Part shown: in pieces, positions 1 to 7,690 of the stretch | How the letters are laid out: the number at the start of each line of letters is the position of its first letter | How positions within the stretch are numbered: position 1 is the first letter of the stretch | Source: a candidate division WOR-3 bacterium | GTDB taxonomy: Bacteria; Hydrothermota; Tepidihabitantia; Tepidihabitantales; Tepidihabitantaceae | DNA: 64,000 nucleotides | Assembly (NCBI GenBank): GCA_024653355.1 | Contig: JANLFQ010000001.1 | Span: forward strand, 828,576-892,575 | Reading direction: 5' to 3' | Notes under the pieces: generated by a model | Database searches by the model: none | The model's input: only the letters and a program-made list of their open reading frames with translations | Told to the model about the DNA's origin: nothing | Made by a program: the position numbers and the translations under genes

Positions 1-572
1 TTGCCCTCGGCAATACGGCTCACCGCCTCCTTAACATAAGGAAAACGGGGATAACGCTGCACCAGTGCGACAAGCGAATCAACACCCTCTTGAACCTCGC
101 CCTGCTCAATTTCGTAAATCGCAATGTAGTAATCGGCGAGCTCACCCAGTTTAGGAGACCGCTTTTTGACACCCTCGAGCACAATCCGGGCGCTCCCTGC
201 CTCACCACTTCGGAAAAGCGCCAGCCCCCGATAAAGTTCCGCCTCGGGCAGATGCGGCGATTGGCTAAAAGCCAGACCCAACCTTTCGAAATAACTCGCC
301 GCCCGGGCATAATCACCCTTTTCATAGTAACTGCGACCAATCAGAAACAGGGCATCGTCAACCCAGCGGGATTTGGGCCACCGATTAATCACCAGCGCCG
401 ACTTCTCAATCGCCTTATCAAACTTGGGCAGTGCCGCACCTGTCTGACCCTGTGCCTTCAACCTCATACCCTCCCGATAAAACATTTCGGCATTGTAAAA
501 GGTGTTAAAATAGGCGCAGCCGACAAGTGCTACGCCCAGGGCAGCAACAAAACCAAATCGCAGCCAGTTCAA
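1..572 (-). CDS. TPR lipoprotein, partial (C-terminus beyond the left edge)
   Basis: The reading frame is open from a TTG at 572 to the window edge, about 190 codons. The N-terminus starts MNWLRFGFVAALGVALVGC, a signal peptide ending in a lipobox (L16-V-G-C19), followed by AYFNTFYNAEMFYREG and repeated helical pairs such as ALFLIGRSYYEKGDYARAA, typical of tetratricopeptide repeats. The start is supported by a GAGGA ribosome site 4-5 bp upstream and a promoter just before it. The arrangement resembles BamD/YbgF-like outer-membrane scaffolding lipoproteins, but the C-terminus is missing and no exact family can be named. It is probably anchored to a membrane and acts in protein-protein contacts. 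Confidence 0.8.
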   Translation of the reverse strand, partial: MNWLRFGFVAALGVALVGCAYFNTFYNAEMFYREGMRLKAQGQTGAALPKFDKAIEKSALVINRWPKSRWVDDALFLIGRSYYEKGDYARAASYFERLGLAFSQSPHLPEAELYRGLALFRSGEAGSARIVLEGVKKRSPKLGELADYYIAIYEIEQGEVQEGVDSLVALVQRYPRFPYVKEAVSRIAEG

Positions 573-587
573 TCTATCCTCAAAAAG

Positions 588-616
588 AAAATACTTCTAA
601 ACCTATCTTCTGTCAA
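588..616 (-). promoter_or_regulatory. Sigma70-type promoter of the TPR lipoprotein gene
   Basis: On the minus strand TTGACA (611-616) is followed after 17 bp by TATTTT (588-593). The predicted transcript start is near 581, giving a leader of about 9 nt that just holds the GAGGA ribosome site before the TTG start at 572. Confidence 0.65.
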
Positions 617-637
617 GGAAACAGCCCGCTGGAAAAA

Positions 638-1165
638 TCAATGTCTGATGGAACTCGGCACGGGCAATCCGAGTACCGTGTCGCCCGGTTTGACATTGTG
701 GACTAAAAACCAGCCCGAATTTACCTCCAGTGCGTAACTTGCCGGCCGGGAAGACTGATATCTGGTTACGGTGTCAAGGGGCGCCATCTCCATAATATCG
801 GTAATCACGCCATTCTTATCGATAAATGCAATCGCCAGGGGAATATAGGTATTCTTCATCCAGAAGCGCAGCGTTTGCTCATTTTCAAAAACAAAAATCA
901 TCCCCGAATCCGGATGCAGTGCCGTACGGAAGGAAAGCCCCTGAGTTTGCTTTTCGGGCGTTGCCGCCACCTCAGCCTCAATCCTGTTTCCCTTGATTGT
1001 CAGGGTAACAGCCGATTTTTCTTGCAAACCCGCTCTCCCGCTTGTCTCCTGACGCTGTAGATCGAACCGCTTCTTTATCCGACTCCGGCAGGCGCCGGCA
1101 CAAAAAAGGGAGAAGAGCAATACCCCGACCCCGGCGCAAAAGACAAAAAGAGTCTTAACCTTCAA
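638..1165 (-). CDS. DUF192 family lipoprotein
   Basis: The C-terminal ~115 residues match the DUF192 fold: the stretches TQGLSFR, GMIFVFENE, RFWMKNTYIPL, IAFIDKNGVI and YALEVNSGWF are the family's usual signposts. The frame is open up to 1213, but the TTG at 1165 gives a compact signal peptide (MKVKTLFVFCAGVG...) ending in CAGAC, a plausible lipobox, so I prefer it; 1213 would add 16 residues encoded inside glyS. The gene overlaps the end of glyS by 11 bp and is probably co-transcribed with it. DUF192 proteins are small beta-rich secreted or periplasmic proteins of unknown function. The family call is firm, the exact start less so. Confidence 0.85.
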   Translation of the reverse strand: MKVKTLFVFCAGVGVLLFSLFCAGACRSRIKKRFDLQRQETSGRAGLQEKSAVTLTIKGNRIEAEVAATPEKQTQGLSFRTALHPDSGMIFVFENEQTLRFWMKNTYIPLAIAFIDKNGVITDIMEMAPLDTVTRYQSSRPASYALEVNSGWFLVHNVKPGDTVLGLPVPSSIRH

Positions 1166-3221
1166 GGACAATCTGGGAAAGGTCTGCGACCTGGGCAAAA
1201 AGCGACCGCACATAAGAGAGCAGACGGAGCCGATTCATCCTTAACCTTTCATCTTCACACATCACCAGTACATCATCAAACAACCGGTCAATCGCCGGGC
1301 GTAAAGAGAGCAAAAGTTCCAGTGCCGCACGATAGTCAGCCCGGTGCAGTTTATCTTTCAGTTCGGGCGCAATCTGCTGCGCCTCATCCCACAAAACCCG
1401 TTCCGCCTCTTCCTGAAACAGCGCCTGGTCTGGTAATCCGGAAACCTCCTGACCGCGCAGGATGTTTGCAACCCGCTTCTGCCCGACAATCAACCGCGCA
1501 AACTCGGGCTGGTCGCGAAACTCAACCAGCGCCTGTGCCCGGGCACGGGCTTCACTCGGTGTGTGCCACACCGTTGCTAAAACCGCATTCGCCACATCGT
1601 ACCTTATACCTTCCTCGGCAAGGATTGCGCTCAGCCGCTCCCGGAAAAGTTCCAGCACCATCTCCTGCACCTTACTGTCGCTACTGCCTAACAGTGCTAA
1701 ACCCTTATTCACCAGTTCGGGAATCCCCACCGGCAACCGCTTCTGCAAAATGATGAGCAGCACCCCGGTTGCCTGACGCCGAACACCGAACGGGTCCTCA
1801 GAACCGGTCGGAATTTCACCCGCAAGATAGGTGCCCACGATATTGTCGGTCTTATCGGCAATACTCAACACGCTGCCCAGCAACGATTCGGGCAGCCGGT
1901 CTTGCGGGCTTTTCGGCAGATAATGCTCTTTAATCGCCTGGGCTATTAGGTCCGGCTCGCCTAAAAGTTTCGCATAAATACCGCCCATCACACCCTGCAG
2001 CGAGGTAAACTCCTTTTCGCGCACAACCGAGGTCAACAAATCCGTCTTACATAAAAGCGCCGCCCGGTCCAGCAGAAGTTCATCAATCCCGCCAATCGTT
2101 TGGGCAAGAAATCGGCACAACTCCCTGAGCCGTTGCGTCTTTTCGTAATAACTGCCCAGCCCTTCAATCCAGACAACCCGCTTCTCCTCCTCAACCAGCG
2201 GCTCCAGCCCGACCTTCAAATCGCTTTGGACAAAAAATCGGGCGTCACGCAACCGCGACTCAATCGCCCGCTCGTACCAGAACCGCACCCAATCCTTATC
2301 GCAACCCGGCGTGTTTGCCACTGCGATAAAGAAAGGCAGCAACTTACCGTTCTGATCCTGAATTGAAAAACAGCGCTGATGCATCTTCAAAGCGGTTATC
2401 AAAACCTCTTTGGGCAGAACAAGATAGTCCGGATTAAACTGACACCGAATCGGCTCGGGATACTCGGTGATATTCACCGTCTCCTCAATTAGCTCCGGGT
2501 CCGGCACAACTGTTCCCCCAACCTCCTGTGCCAGTTGCTGACAACGCTCAATTACCGCCTCCCGCCTCTGTGCCGGATTGACCATCACCTTACAGTCTAA
2601 CAGCACCCGCTCGTAATCTTCCGGCTGAGCAATCACCACCGGCTGGGAACTGAAATTACGGTGCCCCATGGTCCAGTTTCCCGACTCAATGCCGTCAAAC
2701 TCAAACCGTACCTTTTCCTCACCAAAAAGGCATAAAATCCAGCGTATCGGTCGGGAAAACCGTATTCCGGAACTACTCCAGCGCATCGTCTTGGGGAAAG
2801 GCAGGGTCCGGACCAAATCCGCGAGACTATTTTCTAAAATCGCCTTGACCGGCACCGGGGGCACATCCTTTTTTACAAACAGATACTCGCCCTTCGGTGT
2901 TGTCTTCACATACAAATCTTCTACCCCTTTACCCTGGGCTCGGGCAAATCCGATGGCCGTTTTTGACGGCTTCCCTTCCGAATCAAAACCCGCCCGCTTT
3001 GGGGGACCCTGCAACTCAACCACACCGCCCGGTTTTTCTTCCGGCACATCACTTATCCGTACCGTTATCCGGCGCGGCGTGTAAAATATCTCACTTGCTC
3101 CGGTCTTGAGTCCGTCCTCTTCCAATCGGGCACAAATCCGGCGCAAAAGCTCACAAGCCGCCGGTTCAATCACACCCGGTGGCAACTCCTCGGTGCCAAT
3201 TTCCAGCAAAAAACTCCTCAC
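1155..3221 (-). CDS. glyS: Glycyl-tRNA synthetase beta subunit
   Basis: The product (688 aa) starts MRSFLLEIGTEELPPGV, the signature N-terminus of the GlyS beta chain of the alpha2beta2 glycyl-tRNA synthetase, and continues with LPKEVLITALKMHQRCF and a C-terminal DALR-like anticodon region. It binds tRNA-Gly and supports charging by the alpha chain GlyQ in the cytoplasm. The frame stays open to a TTG at 3248, but that codon lies inside the promoter; the GTG at 3221 fits both the family start and a leaderless transcript. glyQ is not next to glyS, unlike in many bacteria, so the alpha subunit must lie elsewhere. Confidence 0.95.
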   Translation of the reverse strand: MRSFLLEIGTEELPPGVIEPAACELLRRICARLEEDGLKTGASEIFYTPRRITVRISDVPEEKPGGVVELQGPPKRAGFDSEGKPSKTAIGFARAQGKGVEDLYVKTTPKGEYLFVKKDVPPVPVKAILENSLADLVRTLPFPKTMRWSSSGIRFSRPIRWILCLFGEEKVRFEFDGIESGNWTMGHRNFSSQPVVIAQPEDYERVLLDCKVMVNPAQRREAVIERCQQLAQEVGGTVVPDPELIEETVNITEYPEPIRCQFNPDYLVLPKEVLITALKMHQRCFSIQDQNGKLLPFFIAVANTPGCDKDWVRFWYERAIESRLRDARFFVQSDLKVGLEPLVEEEKRVVWIEGLGSYYEKTQRLRELCRFLAQTIGGIDELLLDRAALLCKTDLLTSVVREKEFTSLQGVMGGIYAKLLGEPDLIAQAIKEHYLPKSPQDRLPESLLGSVLSIADKTDNIVGTYLAGEIPTGSEDPFGVRRQATGVLLIILQKRLPVGIPELVNKGLALLGSSDSKVQEMVLELFRERLSAILAEEGIRYDVANAVLATVWHTPSEARARAQALVEFRDQPEFARLIVGQKRVANILRGQEVSGLPDQALFQEEAERVLWDEAQQIAPELKDKLHRADYRAALELLLSLRPAIDRLFDDVLVMCEDERLRMNRLRLLSYVRSLFAQVADLSQIVLEG

Positions 3222-3227
3222 GCAGGG

Positions 3228-3255
3228 ATAATATTTATCCCAGAACAAATGTCAA
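3228..3255 (-). promoter_or_regulatory. Promoter of glyS, predicted leaderless
   Basis: Minus strand TTGACA (3250-3255), 16 bp, TATTAT (3228-3233), then only CCCTGC before the GTG at 3221. Transcription should begin at or next to the start codon. No ribosome site precedes the GTG. Confidence 0.75.
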
Positions 3256-3347
3256 TTCACGCCATAATACATCCGAAAAATTAAGCAACTTTTTGCCCGT
3301 CGTATCCCAGCCCACTCGTTGCTAATAATCAACATCTCGCTTTTCAT

Positions 3348-3375
3348 TTGACCTGATATCAGGCGATAGTAAAAT
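3348..3375 (+). promoter_or_regulatory. Promoter of the HEAT-repeat gene, predicted leaderless
   Basis: TTGACC (3348-3353), 16 bp, TAAAAT (3370-3375), then 7 bp to the GTG start at 3383. It is divergent from the glyS promoter, about 90 bp away. Confidence 0.7.
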
Positions 3376-3382
3376 TATACCT

Positions 3383-4045
3383 GTGGCTAAAAACTGGCTG
3401 ACACCGCTCCTTGCAACCTTCCTGATTTTTGCCTGTCAGTCGGAAACCGCCCGTCTGCACAAACAACTTACCAGCCCAGACCCCGAACTCCGTGCTTACG
3501 CCGCAAAACGGCTGGGCGAACTCAAAGACAAACCTTCGGTTCCCCTTTTGCTCAATCTCCTTGAAGACTCCGTGCCCGTGGTACGGTTTGAAGCCGGACT
3601 GGCACTGGGCAAAATCGGCGACAAACGGGCGATTGAACCGCTCTTCAACGCCATCACAAAAGAACCGCAGGAAGACATCGCAATGGCGTTCACCAAAGCG
3701 CTCGGTGATTTGGGCGCCGAAGCGCTTGATTACCTCATCACATTAATTAGCGCACCGCGCGGTCTGGTGCGCATGACCGCATGCCGGGCACTGGGCAGAA
3801 TCGGCGCCAACAAAGCGGTTGACCCATTAATCGGGCGTCTTAACGACCCTGACCCCCAGGTGCGCAAAGCCGCCATTTCTGCCCTGCGCCGGATTGGTGA
3901 CCCGAAGGGAATGGCGGCAATCGAGCGCCAACTTGCCAGCCCGGACTACACCACCCAAGAGGCCGCAGAACAGGCTTTAAGCGGTTCAGGCTATGAAGAA
4001 CAGTTGGATGAAATTCGCTCGATTCTGCGCCGACTAAACCGCTAA
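3383..4045 (+). CDS. HEAT-repeat lipoprotein
   Basis: The protein (220 aa) starts with a short signal peptide (MAKNWLTPLLATFLIFAC) ending in a lipobox-like F-A-C at residue 18. The rest is built of about five ~31-residue HEAT/PBS-lyase-type helical repeats: YAAKRLGELKD, VRFEAGLALGKIGD, AMAFTKALGDLG, VRMTACRALGRIG and VRKAAISALRRIGD. Such repeats form curved scaffolds for protein binding; no catalytic residues are visible. It stands alone between two promoters. The GTG start is set by the promoter spacing. Function beyond a membrane-anchored scaffold is unknown. Confidence 0.85.
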   Translation: MAKNWLTPLLATFLIFACQSETARLHKQLTSPDPELRAYAAKRLGELKDKPSVPLLLNLLEDSVPVVRFEAGLALGKIGDKRAIEPLFNAITKEPQEDIAMAFTKALGDLGAEALDYLITLISAPRGLVRMTACRALGRIGANKAVDPLIGRLNDPDPQVRKAAISALRRIGDPKGMAAIERQLASPDYTTQEAAEQALSGSGYEEQLDEIRSILRRLNR

Positions 4046-4279
4046 AAACCGTTCCTTTGACCGGAGTGAAACCGTCCTCAAACTTCGGGCAGGAAAAAGT
4101 CCGCCTTTCAATAGACCAGACAACCCGACTTCACTCTAAAACCAACCTTAAACTTACCCCGGACGCAAATATCCCATACCATCCCGGTAACTACCCCGGG
4201 GTTGGGCAGGGAAAATTACACCCCAAAAGATTAACCATTTGAAAAACAAAATCTTACGCCGACAATTCCCATCCCTGAC

Positions 4280-4299
4280 TGTATACTTTAAAGTATACA
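4280..4299. promoter_or_regulatory. Perfect 20-bp palindrome, possible operator
   Basis: The half-site TGTATACTTT is followed directly by its exact reverse complement AAAGTATACA. Symmetric sites of this length without a loop are typical of dimeric DNA-binding regulators. It lies about 120 bp upstream of the -35 box of the GWxTD operon, outside the core promoter. No regulator gene is adjacent. Confidence 0.5.
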
Positions 4300-4415
4300 A
4301 CCGCACCCATTCACAATCCTGCGCTGGTGTTGAATTAACGCAAAATTTTCCCTGTTAAACTCAAACGCTCTCTTACCCCAGCGTTTGTTGTCCAGCCAAA
4401 TTCTCACCCCTATCC

Positions 4416-4444
4416 TTGACTTTAACTGAATAATTTCCTAAACT
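4416..4444 (+). promoter_or_regulatory. Promoter of the GWxTD gene pair
   Basis: TTGACT (4416-4421), 17 bp, TAAACT (4439-4444), then 13 bp to the ATG at 4458. The predicted leader is about 6 nt and contains no ribosome site, so translation is probably leaderless or nearly so. Confidence 0.6.
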
Positions 4445-4457
4445 TAAAGACTGAACA

Positions 4458-5627
4458 ATGAACATTATTATGGCGGTCGCAGCGGTGTTGAATATGGTAA
4501 CCGGGCAGGGAAATTTGAAAGTTGAAATGGACCAGATGGTGTACCTCGACAGTACCCAATCGCCCTATCTTGAACTGTCTTACGAAATTCCTTACAGTTC
4601 GCTCTCTTTTGTTAGGGATTCCGGACGGTTTGTCGCCCGGTTCCGCCTCACCCTTGAGGTGCTTGACAAAAAGCAAAATCTCCTTTTTGCCGAGGTGTGG
4701 GAAAGACGACACGGACTTAACGACTACCCGTTAACCCAGCGCTCAGATTTGAGTTTCAACGAGTTGCTCACCACACCCATACCTCGTGCCGGAACGGCGC
4801 TTCGGCTCACCGTCCAGGACCTGCAGAGCGAGCGCCAGGCGGTTGCCACCCTTCCCGTTAAAATTGAACCCGGCGCCCTTCGGTTGCGTGTTTTGAAATC
4901 CGGGCAGATAAATCCCGGACGAACCTACGGGCTTAACGACACAATCGAGATACGGGCTGAAGCCGGTTCCGGACCTAAAGGCGACAGTGTCCAGTTTGTC
5001 CTTCATAAAGGTTCAAGGGTAGTCCAGCGCCAAACTCTACCGGTTGTCGAATCGCTTGGACTCCAGAGAGCGTATTTTGTTCTGCCGGTTGCCGATTCCG
5101 CGGGCATCGCCCGGCTCAGTTCCGGCGCGTACACACTTGAAGCGTCGCTTCTATCACAAGAGAGCATCTTCCCGGCGACGAAAACCGATTTTGCGGTCAA
5201 CCTTCCTTTCTATTACGACGATAGCCTCTGGGCGGTGAAGGTTGACCAGTTACTCTACATCGCCTCCTACGAAGAGATGCGGCAGTTGAAGAAAACACCC
5301 CGCGGCCAGCGGCTCAAGGCATGGCAGGAGTTCTGGCAGGATAAAGACCCCAACCCCTCCACTGCGGTCAATGAGAAAGAAGAAGAGTACTTTGAGCGCA
5401 TTGCCTATTGCGAAAAAAACTTTTCCCGGGGCGATAAGGGTTATCGAAGCGACCGGGCAAAGATTTATGTCCTGTACGGACCACCGGACCAGATTGAGTC
5501 GCAGCCCTTTAACATCGACCGCCCCGCCCAGGAAATTTGGTACTACTATGAAAGAAACCTGACATTTGTATTTGTCGACCGTTTTGGGTCCGGTGAATTT
5601 GTCCTGCAAACCCCGGGGAGGCGTTAG
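4458..5627 (+). CDS. GWxTD domain-containing protein, first of a tandem pair
   Basis: The protein (389 aa) begins with a short hydrophobic signal-like segment (MNIIMAVAAVLNMVTGQ) and then beta-rich sequence. The last ~120 residues carry the GWxTD domain: a helical stretch with KAWQEFWQDKDPNP and EEYFERIAYCEKNF, then GYRSDRAKIYVLYGPPD (in place of the classical GW-TDRG) and EIWYYYERNLTFVFVDRFGSG. GWxTD proteins are periplasmic or secreted proteins of unknown function, frequent in candidate phyla and Ignavibacteria-like groups. The stop codon directly abuts the ATG of a second, related gene, so the two are one operon and may be partners. Confidence 0.85.
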   Translation: MNIIMAVAAVLNMVTGQGNLKVEMDQMVYLDSTQSPYLELSYEIPYSSLSFVRDSGRFVARFRLTLEVLDKKQNLLFAEVWERRHGLNDYPLTQRSDLSFNELLTTPIPRAGTALRLTVQDLQSERQAVATLPVKIEPGALRLRVLKSGQINPGRTYGLNDTIEIRAEAGSGPKGDSVQFVLHKGSRVVQRQTLPVVESLGLQRAYFVLPVADSAGIARLSSGAYTLEASLLSQESIFPATKTDFAVNLPFYYDDSLWAVKVDQLLYIASYEEMRQLKKTPRGQRLKAWQEFWQDKDPNPSTAVNEKEEEYFERIAYCEKNFSRGDKGYRSDRAKIYVLYGPPDQIESQPFNIDRPAQEIWYYYERNLTFVFVDRFGSGEFVLQTPGRR

Positions 5628-6884
5628 ATGTTAAGTTTACTATTGCTCAGTTTAACCGTTTTCAACACACTGCAGTTTGACCTCGATTGGGCGGTTTTCC
5701 GGAGTGAGAACGACTCCGGTCGGGTTGAATTTTACTACGGCGTGCCCTACGACCAGCTAACATTTCAACCCGGTACCGAGGGCATTTTTGCCCTATTTAC
5801 GGTCGGTACGGAGATGAATGGAATTGATGTCCAGTTTAGCGAATCCGGCACGATAAACAAACGCGCCCGCGTCAAAAGTTTTCAGGAGGCGGTACAGCAC
5901 CAGCGGACATTTGTTGACCAGTTCAGCATCATTGCCCCGCCGGGCAGTTATCAGGTCCGGGTAACAATCGCCGACTCTTTGAACCAGGGCACAATTATCG
6001 ACACGGTAAACATCCCGGATTTCACCTCCCGCCTCGCCCTGAGTTCTATCCAGCTGGCGCTTGCCATCCTGCGGGACACCGCCACCGGTAGATTTGTCGT
6101 TGTGCCCAATCCCGGACGCCGGTTTGACTCCCGTGCCCAAAACCTGTTCGCCTATTGGGAAGTGTACGGACTTTTGCCCGACTCCGGTAATTACCAGTTC
6201 TCCTACCTCCTGCTTGACCGCACAACACAAGACACCGTTGTCCGTTCCCTGCCGGTTGTTCGGAAAAAGTCAGGCTCAAAAGCCACCGTCACGCTGGAAC
6301 TGGGGATTGAAAACCTTGCCGAGGGCTCGTATATCTTTGCCGTGAATGTCACCGACCTGAGCACCAACCAAACGGTCAACGCCCGTCAACAGTTTACCAT
6401 CGGGAGTCCGGCACCAATACCCCGTCCCTATACCTTTCAACCCTCGCCCCAGGAAGAAAAGTACTACCGGAAACTGGAGTTCATCGCCACGCCCAAAGAA
6501 CTGGCTTACTACAATTCGCTTTCCGACACCGGTAAAATGTCGTACCTCGCCTGGTTCTGGTCAAAACACAATCTCGCTGAGTTTGTGCGCCGCATGGAAA
6601 CCGCCGAGGGCCGCTACCGCAGCGGCCGCACTTCCGGCATAAACACCGACCGGGGTCGGGTCTATGTCCGCTACGGCGAACCGGATGCGGTGGAACGCAA
6701 AACGATGGAGATGGAGATCAAACCCCGCGAATACTGGTTCTATTACCAGTTAGGGTACACCTTTGTCTTCATCGACACCCGGGGTGACGGTAATTACCGC
6801 CTCGCCTGGACCAACAGTCCTGACGAACCCGCCACCGGACTGGAAAACCTGTTGACCCCGGAAGAAATTGACCAGTTTCGGTAA
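5628..6884 (+). CDS. GWxTD domain-containing protein, second of the tandem pair
   Basis: The 418-aa product starts with a weak signal sequence (MLSLLLLSLTVFNTLQF) and shares the layout of its upstream neighbour: beta-rich N-terminal two thirds, then a GWxTD-type region with SYLAWFWSKHNLAEFV, GINTDRGRVYVRYGEPD and REYWFYYQLGYTFVFID. A GGGAGG ribosome site sits in the 3' end of the previous gene, with no spacer between stop and start. Paired GWxTD proteins with similar folds suggest a complex at the cell surface or in the periplasm, which is inference. The function is not established. Confidence 0.88.
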   Translation: MLSLLLLSLTVFNTLQFDLDWAVFRSENDSGRVEFYYGVPYDQLTFQPGTEGIFALFTVGTEMNGIDVQFSESGTINKRARVKSFQEAVQHQRTFVDQFSIIAPPGSYQVRVTIADSLNQGTIIDTVNIPDFTSRLALSSIQLALAILRDTATGRFVVVPNPGRRFDSRAQNLFAYWEVYGLLPDSGNYQFSYLLLDRTTQDTVVRSLPVVRKKSGSKATVTLELGIENLAEGSYIFAVNVTDLSTNQTVNARQQFTIGSPAPIPRPYTFQPSPQEEKYYRKLEFIATPKELAYYNSLSDTGKMSYLAWFWSKHNLAEFVRRMETAEGRYRSGRTSGINTDRGRVYVRYGEPDAVERKTMEMEIKPREYWFYYQLGYTFVFIDTRGDGNYRLAWTNSPDEPATGLENLLTPEEIDQFR

Positions 6885-6889
6885 CGGGT

Positions 6890-7690
6890 ATGCCAATGAC
6901 CGAAAAAGACCGCTGCGCCCTTGTCGAATTTAACACCTTCAAGAGCGACTGGTGTGTTCTGCCCGCCGGTCTTGACTTCTCTTTGGGTGATTTCGTTGTC
7001 GTCGGTGATGAAGAAGGCGAAGATTTGGGCAAACTGGTAATGATTGACACCACCGGTGCTCGCCCCGCTGAAGCGGTCGTTTTGCGCCGCGCCACGGAAG
7101 AAGACCTCCGCATCCGTCAGGAACTGGACCGCAAAACCCGCCAGACACTGGAAATTTTCCGCCAGTTGCGTGATGAGTATCGGCTGGAGATGCAGGTGGT
7201 TGGCGCCCACTGGCGGTTGGATAAGAAAAAGGTCTGTTTTTACTTCATATCCGACCAGAAACTGAACTTCCGGATGTTCCACAAAGCGCTCGCCTCGGCG
7301 CTCAATGTACGAGTGGCAATTAAACAGATTGGCGTCCGCGACCATGCGCGCCTTCTCGGTGGCATTGGCACCTGCGGTCGCATACTGTGCTGCCAGCAAT
7401 TTCTCAAGGAGTTGAAACCGATTACCCTGCGGATGGCGCGCCAGCAGAACCTGTTTGTCGAACCGACCAAAATCTCCGGGCTCTGTGGCAAACTGCTCTG
7501 CTGTCTTGCCTATGAAGAAGAAACTTACCGCTGGCTACTCCTTTGTCCGCGTATCGGCGACCAGGTGAAAACCGCCCGTGGTGTGGGAACGGTTACCGGA
7601 GTTGACCCTTTAACCCATCGTCTCACAGTCCGTTATCAAGAAGGCACCGAGGAAACGGTTGCGCTCGAGGAGGTGAACAACAATGAATAA
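6890..7690 (+). CDS. ricT: PSP1/RicT (YaaT) family iron-sulfur protein
   Basis: The 266-aa protein has the PSP1 C-terminal domain with the two cysteine clusters GTCGRILCCQQFLKEL and SGLCGKLLCCLAYEEE, followed by a KOW-like tail (GDQVKTARGVGTVTGVDP). In Bacillus subtilis RicT forms a [4Fe-4S] complex with RicA and RicF that aids RNase Y mRNA maturation; these partners are not seen nearby. The protein is cytoplasmic. It follows the GWxTD pair by 5 bp and overlaps thiC by 8 bp, so it is probably read in the same transcript. The family call is firm; the RNA-processing role is carried over from Bacillus. Confidence 0.9.
   Translation: MPMTEKDRCALVEFNTFKSDWCVLPAGLDFSLGDFVVVGDEEGEDLGKLVMIDTTGARPAEAVVLRRATEEDLRIRQELDRKTRQTLEIFRQLRDEYRLEMQVVGAHWRLDKKKVCFYFISDQKLNFRMFHKALASALNVRVAIKQIGVRDHARLLGGIGTCGRILCCQQFLKELKPITLRMARQQNLFVEPTKISGLCGKLLCCLAYEEETYRWLLLCPRIGDQVKTARGVGTVTGVDPLTHRLTVRYQEGTEETVALEEVNNNE

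Larger units (their letters stand above)
4046..4457. other. Gene-free stretch with a 20-bp perfect palindrome and a promoter
   Basis: About 410 bp between the HEAT gene and the GWxTD genes. A 61-codon open frame at 4057-4242 has no ribosome site, signal or family features and is not called. The stretch holds the palindrome at 4280-4299 and a promoter at 4416-4444; otherwise I see nothing. Confidence 0.6.

Noticed and set aside
4057-4242. Open frame of 61 codons
   Set aside because: No ribosome site, no signal or membrane segment, no family features, and atypical composition compared with neighbours.
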